The notes: generated by a model from the letters alone, not told the origin. Shown: positions 10,517-23,308, counted from the first letter of the stretch. The stretch is DNA of 64,000 nt from Bemisia tabaci (GCF_918797505.1 NC_092799.1:13974295-14038294); one strand, 5' to 3'. A program made the numbers and translations.

Positions 10517-13500
10517 GGTTTATCTAGATGTCTCAAGCGTCAGAGGCACAACGGAGGAGAGCAGGGAAGCTCTCTTGGAAACCTCACCCCCACAAATTGT
10601 AGCCGATCTAAAAATTTCATCCGCACTGACGACATCAGCTGTCAACAGCACAAACGATGAAACCAGTCGAACAGCCGTCACAAAACCCACTCCTATCGGG
10701 GAATCTCTCAAAACCGTCACGAAGCAGCTATTGCACTCGCCCAGTGCAACAGACATGGCGGTCACAGATGTTAGAACTCCACCCAAAATAAAACATCAGC
10801 TCTTGAGCCACGAAATGATAGCTCTCGGGAAAGGGGAGGCAGTTCCTGTGATCATGGAGGACGAAAACCATAATTACGAAAAATTATCCAGTCCGCAAAG
10901 TCAAACATCCCAAAGCCACATTGGAATCGGCTCTTACAGCAAACGACCCATCGAAGATTCGACCTCTCAAAGCGGGCTCTCCACTTGGATCCTCCTCAAC
11001 AACGATAACGTCCACGGTCTACACAGCAGCACGCAAAACACCGCGGTCGACGAACCGAACTTGAAGATGACCAACAAAGCAGAAATCACAAAAACCTCCC
11101 CTGCTACCTTCCCTGAAAACAAAGCCCCCCAAAAGAAAAAGCACAAGCCAGCATCTACTACCCCCAACTATTCGACAACCGAGTCCCTGCACGCCAACAC
11201 CAAACAAAAGGAGGACCAAACCGCGAGCCCGAAGAAACCAGAGAAAAAGCCCATGATCAACCCGAACGTCAAAACCTCCAGCACGACACCTTACGTGGAG
11301 CTATACACCGAGAGGCTCGAAGAGATTGTGGCAGAGATTGACCCTGCTACTGGTGAAAAGAAGCCTTTGATCACACTCCAAGACTCGAAATTCAAGAATA
11401 AAACACCGGTGATTGTTGGGCGTATACCCCAAAAAGACAAGATCGAAGCGTCTACCATGAGCGCACCGACCAGCCGGACTCCCACGAGGATCGTGTCTTC
11501 GAGCGAACCAGTAACTAAAGCCGTCAATGATAACATTACCAGGTTTGGGACTCCTGTCGTGACATTCCCCCACGTGCCGCCGCGAGTTCGCCCGAGCGCC
11601 CAGGTCAAAGAAGACGAGAAGACTCAGCAGACGAAACTCCAGCTCCAGAAGCAGCAGCAACAGAAACTCCAGACCCAGTACCAGCAGAAACTGCAGCAGC
11701 AGAAGATCCAGCAACAGCTCCAGGAGCAGAACACGAAACCCATCTCCACGACAATGCCACCCTTGTTCTCCCCGACAACAGCCGCCGTGACGACCCCCAA
11801 GTTGGATGCCGCGTCGACCCCACTCGCGACCAACGTCACGGAAACGACCCAGGCCTCCAACACGACGGCCACCCCCTCACAGGCCCCGACCATCACCGCC
11901 ACGAAGAAAACCAAGAGGCCCAGCCAGAAGAGGAAGAAGAACAAGACCCGCAGGAAGCGCCCGACTAAGACCTCGACGACGAAGAACGACCTCGAAAGCA
12001 AGGTCTCCGAGCAGGATAACAGCCCCGCGGCCAAGATCCCTGGGGTCCAGAACAAACCCCTGTCAACAAGGATCTACAACTACTTGGCGAGAGAGGTTGT
12101 TCCGAACGTTGGTGTCGGCATAGTTGGACTCATGCTGACGGCCGGTCTGGCAGGTCTGCTCTTGTACCCGTTCGGTGGTGGCATTGCTGCCCGAAGAACC
12201 GAGAAATTCTCTGGAAACGCACCTGATGGACATAACTACTACTACAACGAATACTCAACGACGGGAGACATGGATCACGGTCAAGCCGAAGAACAAGTTT
12301 TTGGACAAGTCCTGGCCGGCATGAGCCACAGCGACCCATACACCAACGCCTACTCGAGGGAACGACCCAACACCAACAGCTACTACCCCAACCCGAATAA
12401 CAAGTACAAGCCGGCAAGGTACGAGACAGTCGACGATTACGCTCAAGCAGGAATAGCCGGATTCAAGGAAGACATGACGCAGGAGAGTAAATACTCAACT
12501 CTTGGAGACGTGAACAAAGACTACAATGCTGATGTGAACCCCAAATACCCCTCAGTAAGTATCAATAACCAAGGTTCTGAGCCGTACGCTATCACTGACC
12601 CAGAATCGGATGGCTCGAATGTCAACAAGTACGTGGACCCGACCAGCTCATCAGACGTGAAAGACCAGAAGTTCACCGCTGTCGCTGGCTCACCAACCGA
12701 TGTTAAGACCAACACGAAATACTCATCAACCATCGACTCGACGTATGACAGCTACTCCGGACAGGTTGGCCACGGAACTGTTTATAATGATGAAGTAGGC
12801 TATGGTGGAAGCAGCGACATGGAGCACAAAAACCACCGTGTCGATTACCAAACTCACGAGGAGAACGTTTCCATGGAGAAAATCAAACCATCGGACGCCT
12901 CTGATGAGATCATCACAGCCGAAGACAACAAGTCGGTTTCGTTGACACAAGCGTCGAGCAAGGAGGAACAGCCCACCTACTCTGCCCTGGAGGGTATACC
13001 AAAGAGGATCAACTATAATTATGGCTACGAAAAGCATACTCCCAGCGATGAAACTTACTCCGAGTCATTTGTCCCGATGAACGTCAACGAGCAAGACAGT
13101 TTCAATCATAGGTACAGCTTGCAAGTCGAACATGGTCCGCGAAATTTGAAATTGGAAAACGTGCAGATAACCGAACAGGAACCGAAAGTTAGGAGGAACA
13201 AGCGTCAGGTTTCGAGAGTTCGGGTGGGCAAGTCGGATAAGGAGATCGAAAACGAAATCGATGGAGTTCTCCCAGAAGAGATGTCATCTTCGACCAAGAA
13301 AACAGATGCCACAAAAGCTGGGCCATCAAGCTCAACAGCTCAGGCCGAAAGTTCATCCGTAAGCACCCCTGAGAATGCTAAAGACGGCCTGAAAAGCACC
13401 ACCACAAGCACGACAGTAGACGCAACAGACGTTTCGAACGAGGATGAGGAGCAATTTGAGGGTGACAAAGTCGACACCATTTCCTCCGAAAAACCATCGG

Positions 13501-14105
13501 ATCCGGACCTCACAAAACCCACCACGCCACTTTCTTTCGTTGATATCTTGAAGAAAGTCGTCGAGTTCAAGATCAATCTTGCAGTCAACGTCATTTCGAC
13601 CACGGCGGACACATTGTCGAGATATTTTGGCACCATTCAGAGCAAAATGGTCACGGCCATGAGACACATCAATGAGCTGGACAAGGAATTTAGGAAAGGA
13701 GTTGAAAAGTTAGGCGCTCATGTGAAAGACAGTAAAAACAAACCCAGTAAAGACGGCACAAGCAGTCAAGGTGATTCTGACGGCAAACCTCAAGCCGATA
13801 GTTACAACCTCAATGACGACATCAGTCACATAGACATGGGTATCGAAAGTGATTTTAGTACCATCAACAGTAACTTCAATGAAAACGATAAGATCATCAC
13901 AAGCCAGCCAAATAAGAAATTGACCGATGATGGTGGTCTCAATAACGCAAGTGACTGCACCAGTAAAGATAACTGCAATTCAAACAAGGAGCATGTTGAG
14001 AAAAAGCACGAATTCCATAGCATACGACGACGAGATGTCTCTGTAAAGTCTGCGACCAAGAAACATCTAAATGTAAAAAAATACAGACCACTAAAAAAGA
14101 CTTAA
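10517..14105 (+). CDS. 3' terminal exon of a large Ser/Thr-rich single-pass membrane protein, function unknown
   Basis: I do not recognise the family. The exon opens after a clean acceptor (pyrimidine tract then cag at 10514-10516) with one base that completes a split codon. It then reads without a stop to TAA at 14103-14105, giving about 1195 residues. There is no ATG near the 5' edge, so the true start lies in an unseen upstream exon. Counting from the Leu codon at 10575: residues 1-500 are rich in Ser, Thr, Pro and Lys, with a Gln-rich coiled-coil-like stretch at about 351-386 and a strongly basic patch (KRPSQKRKKNKTRRKRPTK) at about 445-463. A single hydrophobic helix, about 509-531 (GIVGLMLTAGLAGLLLYP), is followed by a Tyr/Asn/Asp-rich region, a furin-like RRNKR site near 873-877, an amphipathic helical segment at about 985-1049, and the only two cysteines (DCTSKDNC) near the end. 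The topology is uncertain. If the furin-like site is used, the C-terminal part must face the secretory lumen or outside. Antisense ORFs here are shadows. Confidence 0.85.
12093..12190 (+). other. Transmembrane-helix-encoding segment of the plus-strand exon
   Basis: This segment encodes VVPNVGVGIVGLMLTAGLAG and continues into a short aromatic/Pro turn (LLLYPFGGG) with two arginines after it. It is the only stretch in the exon long and hydrophobic enough to span a membrane. Basic residues lie on both sides, so the positive-inside rule does not settle the orientation. Confidence 0.75.
13188..13210 (+). other. Furin-type proprotein cleavage motif in the plus-strand protein
   Basis: The codons read VRRNKRQVSR, containing the R-x-K-R consensus. 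A second polybasic site (IRRRDVS) lies near residue 1150. If these face the lumen, the C-terminal 300 residues could be released as soluble fragments. This is a motif-level inference only. Confidence 0.4.
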
Positions 14106-17100
14106 GCAATGGAACTTGCTGGTATCTAATTTCTAATTAGTTTTTTACAGACTGTAATTTTTACCTGGGTATTTTCACGTTTGCTTTGGATTTTTTGATC
14201 GTCAGCAAAATGCAATCTATAAACAAACGTGGTATTTATTTCGATGAATTTTCTTTGGAGGCGCCATTTCAAAGGAAGGCAATACGAGCAAATGGTCTTC
14301 TTTGGACTGAAAAACTGGACCTCATCTTAGAAAATTTCAAATGAATATTCTGGTTATTTTTGGAAATTTTCCGAGCATTTGCTCCTCATTAAAAAGACAA
14401 GTCTAAACTGAAATGACAATTTTCCTGTTCAAAACATTTTGGTTTAATTTTGATGTTTCTAAATGGTTTATCTTGTGGCCTGGGGAAATTTATAAAGAAC
14501 GTCCCCACCTAAAAATATCCTATACATAGAAAATATCTTTTAATTTGTTATGAGATCAGTGAATAGTTTGGATACATTAACTCTAGCTGAAATATTATCG
14601 ATAGTTTAGAAGTGAGGAGTAATTTTTTTTTGCTCAGCTGATATTCATCATTGATAGTTCATGACCTCAAATTCGTTCAAAACATAGCTTTTAATATTTT
14701 GGACGGTGCATTTAAAATATTTTGGTTGAAAAATCCAGCCTTCAGATTGAGAAGGGTCATATTTTGGATTTCTTAAACAAAGTATTTTAGTTTTAATGCA
14801 AAAAATTTGACACTAGCGCTACAATTACATATGATTTTGCACAAATCTAGGTAATGTTTAGAGTTCCCACCATCCGGACTAATTTTTTTTACACAAAAAG
14901 ATACAAGGAAAAACGTCGTCCTAATTAATTTAGTCTCGTAATTTATTGGAGTGCTCAAAATAGATTTAACTTTAAGCACAATAGTTGGACTAGTTTTAAA
15001 TATCTCATCACTAGTTATCAATAGTACATAAAATTCATCCAAGAGTTGTAACCATGAGGTTACATGTTCATACGTCTGATTCAATACTCATATTTTAGTG
15101 TAAGTAAAATACAGGTGTTCCAGCGCCTTGAATTTTCTGTTTTTGTTCTGAAGATTTCAAATTTTTTTTACGGCGGTGCATTAGTTGCAGTCATTCAAAT
15201 TTCTCAGCAGTGCTCGTCTACGCGTCAGAGAGCGGTAGTGATTACTGCATAAATCGTTTTTCGATACTGATTGATGTGGACACTGTACTTGGTGCTAATC
15301 AATTGTTTCTATTGCAATTGATTCCAGCTAATTTATATTTTTAATTCTCATTATTCTCATTATCTTATAATTTTAGGTGTACATCACGCTGTGTTTTAGG
15401 TTAAGTTCAGTTACGTTGCCAGGCAAATTCTGCCAAGGACGACCATAGTAGTTTTGTAGAAAATTGATAATTTACAGACTGTTAAAAGTTGGCATTCTAG
15501 ATTGCATGGATGAATTGACTTATTTTCCAATCAGTTTCAGCTTACAGGAGGCCTGCGCACGCAAGCACGTAGAGTGAAGCTATATTCATTGAAGAACGAG
15601 AGGAGAAAAATACTTCGATGGTCGAATTATGAAAACACGCATCTCCACTGTAGTGTTTTGAAATTCCATTTTTTAAGTTTTGTTTTGAAGAGAAACAAGC
15701 TAACTCTATACCTTGGAAATCTTAAAGAATATTCTATTTACTAAGAAGAAAAATTAGGAGAGTTTTTAGGAAATTACATTGACTAGTTTTCCATCGAAAA
15801 AATTAAGAATGACAGGAAGTTCACAAAATCGCAAATGGAGATACATGAGTTCGTAATTTGGCCATCGATTTATAGGGAGGTAAGATAACAACTTAAAATA
15901 ACGCAAACAATAACTAGCAGAGGCGCGTTGATCAAACGTTAGGTTCAAATATTTTAAGAAACCAAATGTAAAATATTTGTGTCAGTAGAGGATTAATTTT
16001 GGCTAGATAATAATCAAATTACTCGAAAGATACAGATGATTCAACATCATCAATAATTTGGGTAAGACGAAACCCTACCGCTCCGTGATGTACGATATTT
16101 TCACCCGTACCGTCTCTGCCTTGTAAGTGAGCGTTATCGGGCAGGGTTGATCCATCTACTTACAGCGAGTTTTTTAAAAGAAAATCATGCTTCTCTTCAA
16201 CATGATATTTTAAAGATAAGATGCTTTTCTTTCCCAAAATAGATGAAGAACTTCTATGTCACAAAACGTTGATTAAGTCTCCTTGTGGCAAGTACTTACC
16301 TGCGAATTATTTGTATTTTTTTTTTGTTTTGTTGATTTTGGCCCCTTGTCGATTTTCCTCAGGAAGACATTTGTGGAGCGTGAGTAAAATCGTCGCTTCT
16401 CTGACGTAAGGGCGTATCTCAAATTCCACGTGAGCCCTAATTGGACTGCATTTTGCAATTTGGAACTATAAATTCTGGCTCATCTGAAAAAACACTTATG
16501 TGCATGGAAACTAATGGCACATACGTTGTTTTAAAACCGGGCCAGAACTCATAGTTCCAAACTGCAAAATGCAGTCCAATTCACATTCAAATCCATGCTT
16601 TCTGGGGCTCATGTGAAAATCGAGATACGCCCTAACGAAAGAGGAGTGACGAAACATGCGATTGGTGCTACAATATGTTCATAAATTCATAAAATTAATG
16701 TAAGTTATGATTTTTTAAAGTTTTTTTTTTTGCAAAAAATGGCAAAACATAGGGGTCTTAAGATTTTACAAGTCTTATAACTGAATACTCAGCATTCAAT
16801 ACGAATTGTGCCGAACTATGATTAAGTGAGTCAATAATCCATTAAACTTAAAAATTTGGTCCGCTATTCATGAAAGTTATAATAACTTATTCCACACTGT
16901 CAGTAGATTTACTACTTTTTTTAGTATTACTTTTTAAAATTACTATAAGTGCTCTTAAAGCGTGGAAATCCATTAAAAATTGAATATTAAAATACTACGT
17001 TACTACGAATATATTGTCACTCAGTCGACAAGGCTGCCAAAGTCTATATTAGCCCTTGCGCAATTCAAGAATGCCAACCTTTTGACTGAATGATTGAGTT

Positions 17101-17202
17101 TTGCTCTAAGCAATCAACTGTAATACCATACGCGTTAGATAGGATACTCTTGATTTGAGGGCTCAGTTTATTTATTTTCTAAATTGTACATTTGTAAATA
17201 AA
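14106..17202 (+). other. Probable 3' UTR and intergenic DNA of the plus-strand gene
   Basis: There is no coding signal. It is AT-rich single-copy-looking sequence, apart from one MITE at 16408-16634. The block at 15590-15960 shares phrases (for example gacaggaagt, and the end of an atcgatnt motif) with 22490-22800, so both may be decayed copies of one repeat. A consensus AATAAA at 17197-17202 is the best polyadenylation candidate I see, but a UTR of about 3 kb is unproven and a nearer variant signal could be used. Confidence 0.35.
16408..16634. mobile_element. MITE family C (TIR tagggcgtatctcaaatt)
   Basis: Inverted ends gggcgtatctc / gagatacgccc and subterminal ggactgcattttgcaatttg / caaactgcaaaatgcagtcc frame about 225 bp. 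It is the best-preserved copy in the window. Confidence 0.85.
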
Positions 17203-17673
17203 ATATCTTAAGGCTGTATACATCATTTACATAATATTAATTTATTTATTAAATGATTGTTTAATTTATTAATTTCTCCACGTGAATTTTGTCGATTAGA
17301 TTTTGTAAAAATAAAGAAATCATTTTCTTTTGTAAAATGTTCTTGTCTTTTTTCCATTCGACGCTTATATGCCCTAGCTATACACAAGAATAGAGCTGAG
17401 ACTGTGCTCCACTCTATTTTTTTAGATTTTTTGTTCGAAAGCGCCAGTTTTGCATTATAAAAATACAAGAATTGAGTAAAAAGAGATGATAAAAAGAGTT
17501 ACACGGGTACTCTGTCTGATACATAAAATCAATTTCTTTAATATTTAGTCAAATTTAAAATGCCATCTATGGTTAAAAATTTGAAAAAATGAATCAAAAC
17601 TGAATTATCTTCAGAAGAAGATGAGGAAAGGGAAGAGAGATTATTTGAAAATTTAAAAGCTCGATGCTTATGC
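16635..17673. other. Non-coding DNA between MITEs
   Basis: AT-rich, with the candidate AATAAA of the plus-strand gene at 17197. Nothing else recognised. Confidence 0.45.
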
Positions 17674-17923
17674 TGCTGTGCTAAGGAAAAACGCCGTATG
17701 AACCTTCAGGCGTTGCCAAAGTTCCTTTGATAAAACGCGAATTTCCTGGTAAACTTATGAATATTTTCCTCTCAATTTTTCAGATAATTTTGTTCAAATC
17801 TCACCTAAAGATTCTGAAAATTTAAAGGAAAAATATTCATAACTTTCCTCAAATATAAGCATTTTATCGAAGGAAATTTGGCAACTCTCGAATATTCATA
17901 TGGCGTTCTTCCTTAACATGGCA
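17674..17923. mobile_element. MITE family B, copy 2
   Basis: Ends tgctgtgctaaggaaaaacg and the complement ttcttccttaacatggca, with gttgccaaa / tttggcaac subterminal repeats. About 250 bp, non-coding. Confidence 0.8.
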
Positions 17924-19311
17924 TTATGAGAGTTGGCAGGAGAGAGCATCAATTAAGTAATCTAGTCATGTCATCGTCCTCAGTTTTTGGATCATCCATT
18001 GGCAGGTCACTTATTCACTATCAATTAGTGACTTGATACATGAGCTTTTAGAATTTTGATCATCTATTCGATAATCCTAACCGGTTCCGAAATGAGGAAG
18101 CTAACTGGTTTTGATTCAAAATAAACAGCAGCTGAATGAATGTAGCGGTCCGTTTTTTTTTTGAGTTGCGTAGCTTCCCAAAATCTAAATGCAAATATAC
18201 TTCAAACATTCTATTTTAGTATCATCGATTTTATATGGATTCAGTTTGGGAACCTACAACAATCTCGACAAAATTCATGAAAAAAATTAAAGCAGGTTTA
18301 ATGTTCATTGCAGAAAATATTTTAACTCATAATCGTGTAAAATTCATGATTTCTACCTCAGTGCATAATATGAAAAAATACAATTTTATGAAAGAGAATG
18401 TATTGGTAGTACTTAAACACTCGATAGTAATATTCGTAAGTAAATTTATCTTAAAATAGTTCCATTTAAAGCTGGCAGGAACTATTTGCACGGGTGGCCT
18501 ACTGGAATTAGTTACATTGTCTTCGGCCACAATCTTCTCTTTTGGTCTGTAGTCTTTACAGAGTAATTTTCATTTATCTCATGATCAAATGGACCGCGTT
18601 AAGCAGAAAGAAACCAAGCCACAACAACTATTGTCGACTTTAATCGGCATATTTAATTTTTTAACTGAAAACGGTTGTGCACTTTTTGTGCAAATTTCAG
18701 TAAATATTCTGCATTAGTGCAAAGCAATTTCCTTAAAATGTCTAAAAGAATCCGTACAAACGTTCTTTCGTGAAACTTTAAATTGCACAATCTTTGATGG
18801 CTGTGGCTTATTTGGCTCGGTTTTTTTCAGCTAAACGCGGTTCGAATCGGCTGCATTTTAATCTACAGTGTTTGAGACGATTTGTTAAAATGTCCAAAAT
18901 TGGAAACCCTTTTTGTTTATCCCTCAGTAAATATCTAGTCCGCAAAGACAGCTTTCACAGCCTGGGTTTTTTCTTTAGTGATTAGTCCACCTCACAGATT
19001 CAGAAACCCAAGATAAATCTGGCAACGGCTGAAGCTGGAAATCTGCTTGCAAAGTTTAGTTACGAGATTTGCGCAAAGGAACTTAGAGGCGTGGGAACAA
19101 AAATGCCAGTTGTCTCCTTTGAGAAATGCGAATAAGACCCCAGGGGAGAAGAATAGGAGGGGCAATCTCTCCTCCGATTAAAAACCACTCAACTCCAACG
19201 GCGACTCAACTTTCGTTGAGCGCTTTCTGCCGGGAGCATTTGTAATAAAAAACTGCGTGCTTTGGGATTATGACTCATCCTCGCTCCTGAGCCCGGAGCC
19301 CGTGAGCGGCT
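17924..19311. other. Non-coding intergenic DNA
   Basis: Short ORFs only. No motif, splice-supported exon or repeat was recognised. Confidence 0.45.
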
Positions 19312-19979
19312 CGCCGCTCTAAGCAGAAACGCCGTGTTAGAATTCGAATGTTGCCAAATTTCATCTCAGAAAATATTATTTTTCAAGGAAGATATAAGTA
19401 CTTATCCTTAAAATTTCCAGATTTCATAGATCAGATTACGAGCGAAATCATCCAAAAAATCGAAGGAGAAACACTGAAAAAAAAATTTCGGTGTATTTAC
19501 CAAGAAAAGGGTAAAATTACCAATAATTCAGGGTTCTATTTGATCCCCGTTTTTTATTGGTAAAATTATCATTTATGGAATTGGTAATTTTACCGAGAAA
19601 TCTTGGTAAAATTATTGAACTCTCTCGGCAATTTTACTGGACCTTGGTAAAAACGTCAATATTTTTTATCGACTGTGGTAGAATTACCGAGATAAAATAG
19701 CAAAGTTACCAGGAATCGATTTACCAATAAAATTGATATTCTTACCTGAAAAAAACAGTAAAAATACCGGTTTTTAGGTAAGCTTACCATTCTGTCTTGG
19801 TAAAATTACCAATAATTGGTAAAAAAAAGTGAGATGGTAAAGGTACCAACGGACCTTGGTAAAAACGCCGAGAATTTTTTTTCAGTGAACAATCGCATAT
19901 TTTCCTGAAAATTCGTACTTTGTCGAGGGAACTTCGGCAACGCCTGATGGCTCATACGTCGTTTTTCCTTAGGACGGCA
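19312..19979. mobile_element. MITE family B, copy 3, carrying a nested insertion
   Basis: Degraded B ends (ctaagcagaaacgccgtgtt, and cgtcgtttttccttaggacg at the other side) are separated by a second complete inverted-repeat element at 19472-19887, showing the order of insertion. Confidence 0.7.
19472..19887. mobile_element. Nested foldback with CACTGAAAA ends and ggtaaaattacc motifs
   Basis: Ends cactgaaaaaaaaatttcgg and ccgagaattttttttcagtg are inverted. The interior is filled with ggtaaaattacc and taccaat variants in both orientations, so most of the element can pair with itself. Confidence 0.75.
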
Positions 19980-20386
19980 GAGCTCACAATCAGCGAGGAC
20001 ACTCGGGTTGGTGCATCCCGTTAGAGGTATTCACCAAACGAACCATTCGAAAGGTGTGGCACCGACAGTCAAGTTGCCTATCCTGGCCTGGTCGCTAACC
20101 TAGTTTGTTTTCCCATTATTTTTTTACACCAGCGGATTCTCGCTTTTAGCTCCACTTTTTCATCTGTCGCCTCTCCGCCGCCGCCGCGCCGGCACGAGCG
20201 ATGCGGGTATGCGCCTCTTAACCGCCCCCCCCCCCTCTTGCCCCCTTCACTCCTCCCCTCCCCCGCGCACGCCAAGGATCGAAGTTGCGGCCAGGACGAT
20301 GATCTGTGGTTCAAGCTGGAGCTTAGAGTTTTTCGATCAGTGGATCAATCGAATTTTTCGTTAATCGCAATTACAGATCGATCAAT
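19980..20386. other. Non-coding DNA with a C-rich patch
   Basis: 20150-20300 is GC-rich with a ten-base C run (20223). The minus-strand ORF here is Gly/Arg-rich because of the composition and has no family resemblance. Confidence 0.4.
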
Positions 20387-20829
20387 GATTGAGTCGCTTC
20401 CAGGACTTTATGTCCACCTACCTTTCGTCCATTAAATAAATGTCCACCGCTATTTATGTCCACTAAACGTTAAGTCCAGTCTTTATTAAGTCCACATGAT
20501 TTAATGTCCAACCATGAATATGTCCAAAATTGTCCAAATTGTGGACATGTTATGTCCACATTTTTTTCTTCTCATTTAAATGACGGGAACCACCTCAAAA
20601 ATAAATGCATACTACTACTACCTTCATTCTTAAAAACATTTCACTCGTGAATCAAGTCATGAAAGAGAACAGACTCTAAGAGTAGATAAAAACATATGTT
20701 CATGTGTACACTGTACGGATATGATAAGATGAAAACCAAAGCTGGAGCCTAGAAAACGCACCAACGCCAAATTAAACATTTTTCAGTAACAGATGCAGTC
20801 AAAATTGAAAGTCCTCTTTAACTAGTTAT

Positions 20830-21234
20830 TTCGTGCGCCTTCAATCTTGTAGGATATTGTGCAACGCCTCTGACGCGAAATAGTTGCTTAAAGCGCTGCG
20901 GCGCGGCAGGCAACCAGCGTGATACGCGCATAGGCGCCTACAAACCTAACGGGATACTTCACGCGTTGCGCAATGCGTGAAGTATCCGGTTAGGTTTGTA
21001 GGCGCCAGTGCGCGTTCTGCGCTGCTAATGCGCCGCTCCGCTCTGTGTTAGGCTCTAATATTTAAACTCGTGGAGTCAGCGTTTTTCAACTCATGATTTT
21101 GAAATGTTTGCACTCTCTGCATTGATTATTCCCTTTTAAACTGATGAAAAAGAAATATGTACTACTGGAAAATATAATGTGTTTTTTGTAAATATAATAG
21201 TGGTTCTGCGTCAAATGTAATGATTTCCAAATCA
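20830..21234 (-). mobile_element. Palindrome-core element (family A), copy 2, reverse
   Basis: It matches the reverse complement of 9640-10199: gtgttaggctctaatattta, caactcatgattttgaaatg and aatgatttcc. The palindrome core is 20933-21006 and is nearly perfect. Confidence 0.8.
20933..21006. repeat. 74-bp near-perfect palindrome
   Basis: Same core as 9866-9941, with a one-base slip (aacgggatac against gtatccggtt) and one change near the centre. Confidence 0.9.
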
Positions 21235-21951
21235 TTCAAATTTATTCTTTTATGTTTTGGGCTTTTACTGTGCTGCAGCGTGGTGTAAGCGCAACCAAAT
21301 GCTCAGAATTAGACGTATTTGACTCAAGGAGGTCGATGTACAATAAGTTAAAAACAAAAAATTGCGTGCTTCTTAGTTTTTTTCCTCTTTTATTAATTTT
21401 TGTATAGTTTCTTTCATCACAACTACGGCTCATTGAAATTCATATCGATGCCATTGCTTGGAAAAGGTTTTACAAATATTTACCACGTTTTAAAAATGTA
21501 AATGTTTTTAAAATGAAGTACCTAATCAGTTTCATTAAAAAAAAGAATGTACATTTAAGGCATATTTTATATCGGAAATTTCAAGCATAGAAATGAAACC
21601 AAGTATTTACCAAAGACAATTTGAAAAGATGAATCAAAAGAAGAAATTAACATTTCATTTAAAATATGAGTTACGATAACGACACCTCTTCCTCTCTTAA
21701 TTCTCTCATTTCGATATTGTCGATATAATTTTACACACGGACTAAAATATGACGCTTGAATTTGATTTTAGTGGACTTTACATTTGTGGACTTAACTTAG
21801 TGGACGTTTAAGTAATGGACTTAACAATAGTGGGGGCTTTAGAACTGTAGACGTAAAAATTGTGGACGAAAAGTCTGTGGACGTAAAAAAAGTGGACATA
21901 AAGTCCGTGTACCATCGAGTCGAATCTAAATTACACATTCATTGCATTATT

Positions 21952-22210
21952 TGGAGTGCATTTTGCAAAAAAGAACCAGGAGCATTGCAATGTTGCTAAG
22001 ATTGGGCAACTTCAGCCATTGCAATATAACTATTGAAACCCTGAAAAAATGTGAAATTTACATGGTAATTTTTGTCCTAAATTTACAGCTTTTATCGAGT
22101 CAAATAGAAGCTGTCCCTAGATAATCAGGTTTTTCTTCCAAGACAAAAGAAGCTGCACAATTTTAGCAACATTGCCATGCTTCTGGCTCCTTTTTTCAAA
22201 ATGCAATCCA
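21952..22210. mobile_element. MITE family D (ends ggattgcattttgcaaaaag), copy 1
   Basis: The ends ttggagtgcattttgcaaaa and ttttttcaaaatgcaatcca are inverted. The interior shares gcaatgttgctaagattg with the copies at 35572-35832 and 38301-38558. Confidence 0.8.
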
Positions 22211-23024
22211 TTTGTTCTTGCATAAAACCGTAAATTTTCAAAATAATTACCTATACCTTGGATACTCGAGTTCTTAAGTGTAAATCAGGATTTGGGTTGA
22301 ATTTGAGAATCAAAAATCGACCAAAAGTCAAATGCAACTTAATTTACACGTATCAGAATGGGCCACCAGACAAAGTATGTGCTTAAACATTTCATGACTT
22401 ATTTTTTCAAAATTTCACGAGAAAAACTAACCATACAAAGGAAAAGTCTTGAAACTAACTCCTAAATTAGATTGTCTCTTTTCAGAGAGACACAGTCAGA
22501 TAAGGAAAATATGAATTACGTCATATCGACGGAGCAACTGCAAACATATGTATCTCGGTTGTAGTGTTTCGAAATCTCTGATCTATTTTATTTTTAAAAA
22601 GAGACCAAACCGACATCAAGGCTTTAAGTTTTCGCTGAGTATTCATCATGTAGAGTTCATCATGTAGAGAAGAAAAATCACCGTAAAACTGTTAATAAGT
22701 AATGACGTAGTAGTTTTCCGTGTAGAAAATAAAGTATGACAGGAAGTCTGCAACGCCGCAAACCGAGATATGCATTGCTGTAGCTTCACCATCGATATGT
22801 ATAATTTAACTTTCATATGATTTGTGTTTAAAATACTAGCTCATATCTCGTTTGCAAGTTGGAAATTCCTGTTGAATGAATCTTTTTCTACTCAAGATAA
22901 TATAAACAAAAGAGTCGACTTTTTTCGGTTCAGAACTTTTCTAGCAGCTCAGCCACCTTTACAGTGTACAATTTAAATGAATCGAAAGAGCGCTAAAAAA
23001 GAGAGTAATTTTAATAATTGATAT

Positions 23025-23030
23025 TTTATT
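23025..23030 (-). terminator. Candidate polyadenylation signal (AATAAA) for the NACHT-WD40 gene
   Basis: AATAAA on the minus strand, in the context gcaaataaaatat, about 2.1 kb past the stop. Other AATAAA runs at about 24657-24670 give a 0.5 kb UTR and are equally possible. The sequence cannot decide between them. Confidence 0.25.
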
Positions 23031-23308
23031 TGCACTAAAGTATAACAAGAAACATTTAATCTATCAAATTTAACAAACGTCTGAGGAACAGAAGGACTAA
23101 AAATTTACAACAAAGGTACATCATATTTTACCTGCTAAATTTTATGAAATCAAATACAGGGAGGTACACAGATTATTGCAAGAATTGAAAATTAAATAAT
23201 GATTTGTCAATCACAATGTACAAAGTGAAAACTAGGAAGAAGAGAATGAGGTTAGCATCAGGGTGAAAAAATACTCAGAACATTAAGTTGGCAGATCTAT
23301 ACAAACAC

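Larger units (their letters stand above)
20387..21926. mobile_element. Foldback element with arms made of GTCCA arrays, interrupted by a palindrome element
   Basis: The left arm (20387-20570) has at least nine copies of tttatgtccac-type units. The right arm (21770-21926) has at least seven of the complement (gtggacttaa, gtggacgtaa). The outermost ends, gattgagtcg...ggactttatgtccac and its complement, match. A family A element (20830-21234) lies between the arms. Confidence 0.8.

Noticed and set aside
11624..12055. Long minus-strand ORFs opposite the big exon
   Set aside because: They arise from the codon bias of the plus-strand gene; the predicted proteins are Cys/Trp/Leu-rich with no family features.
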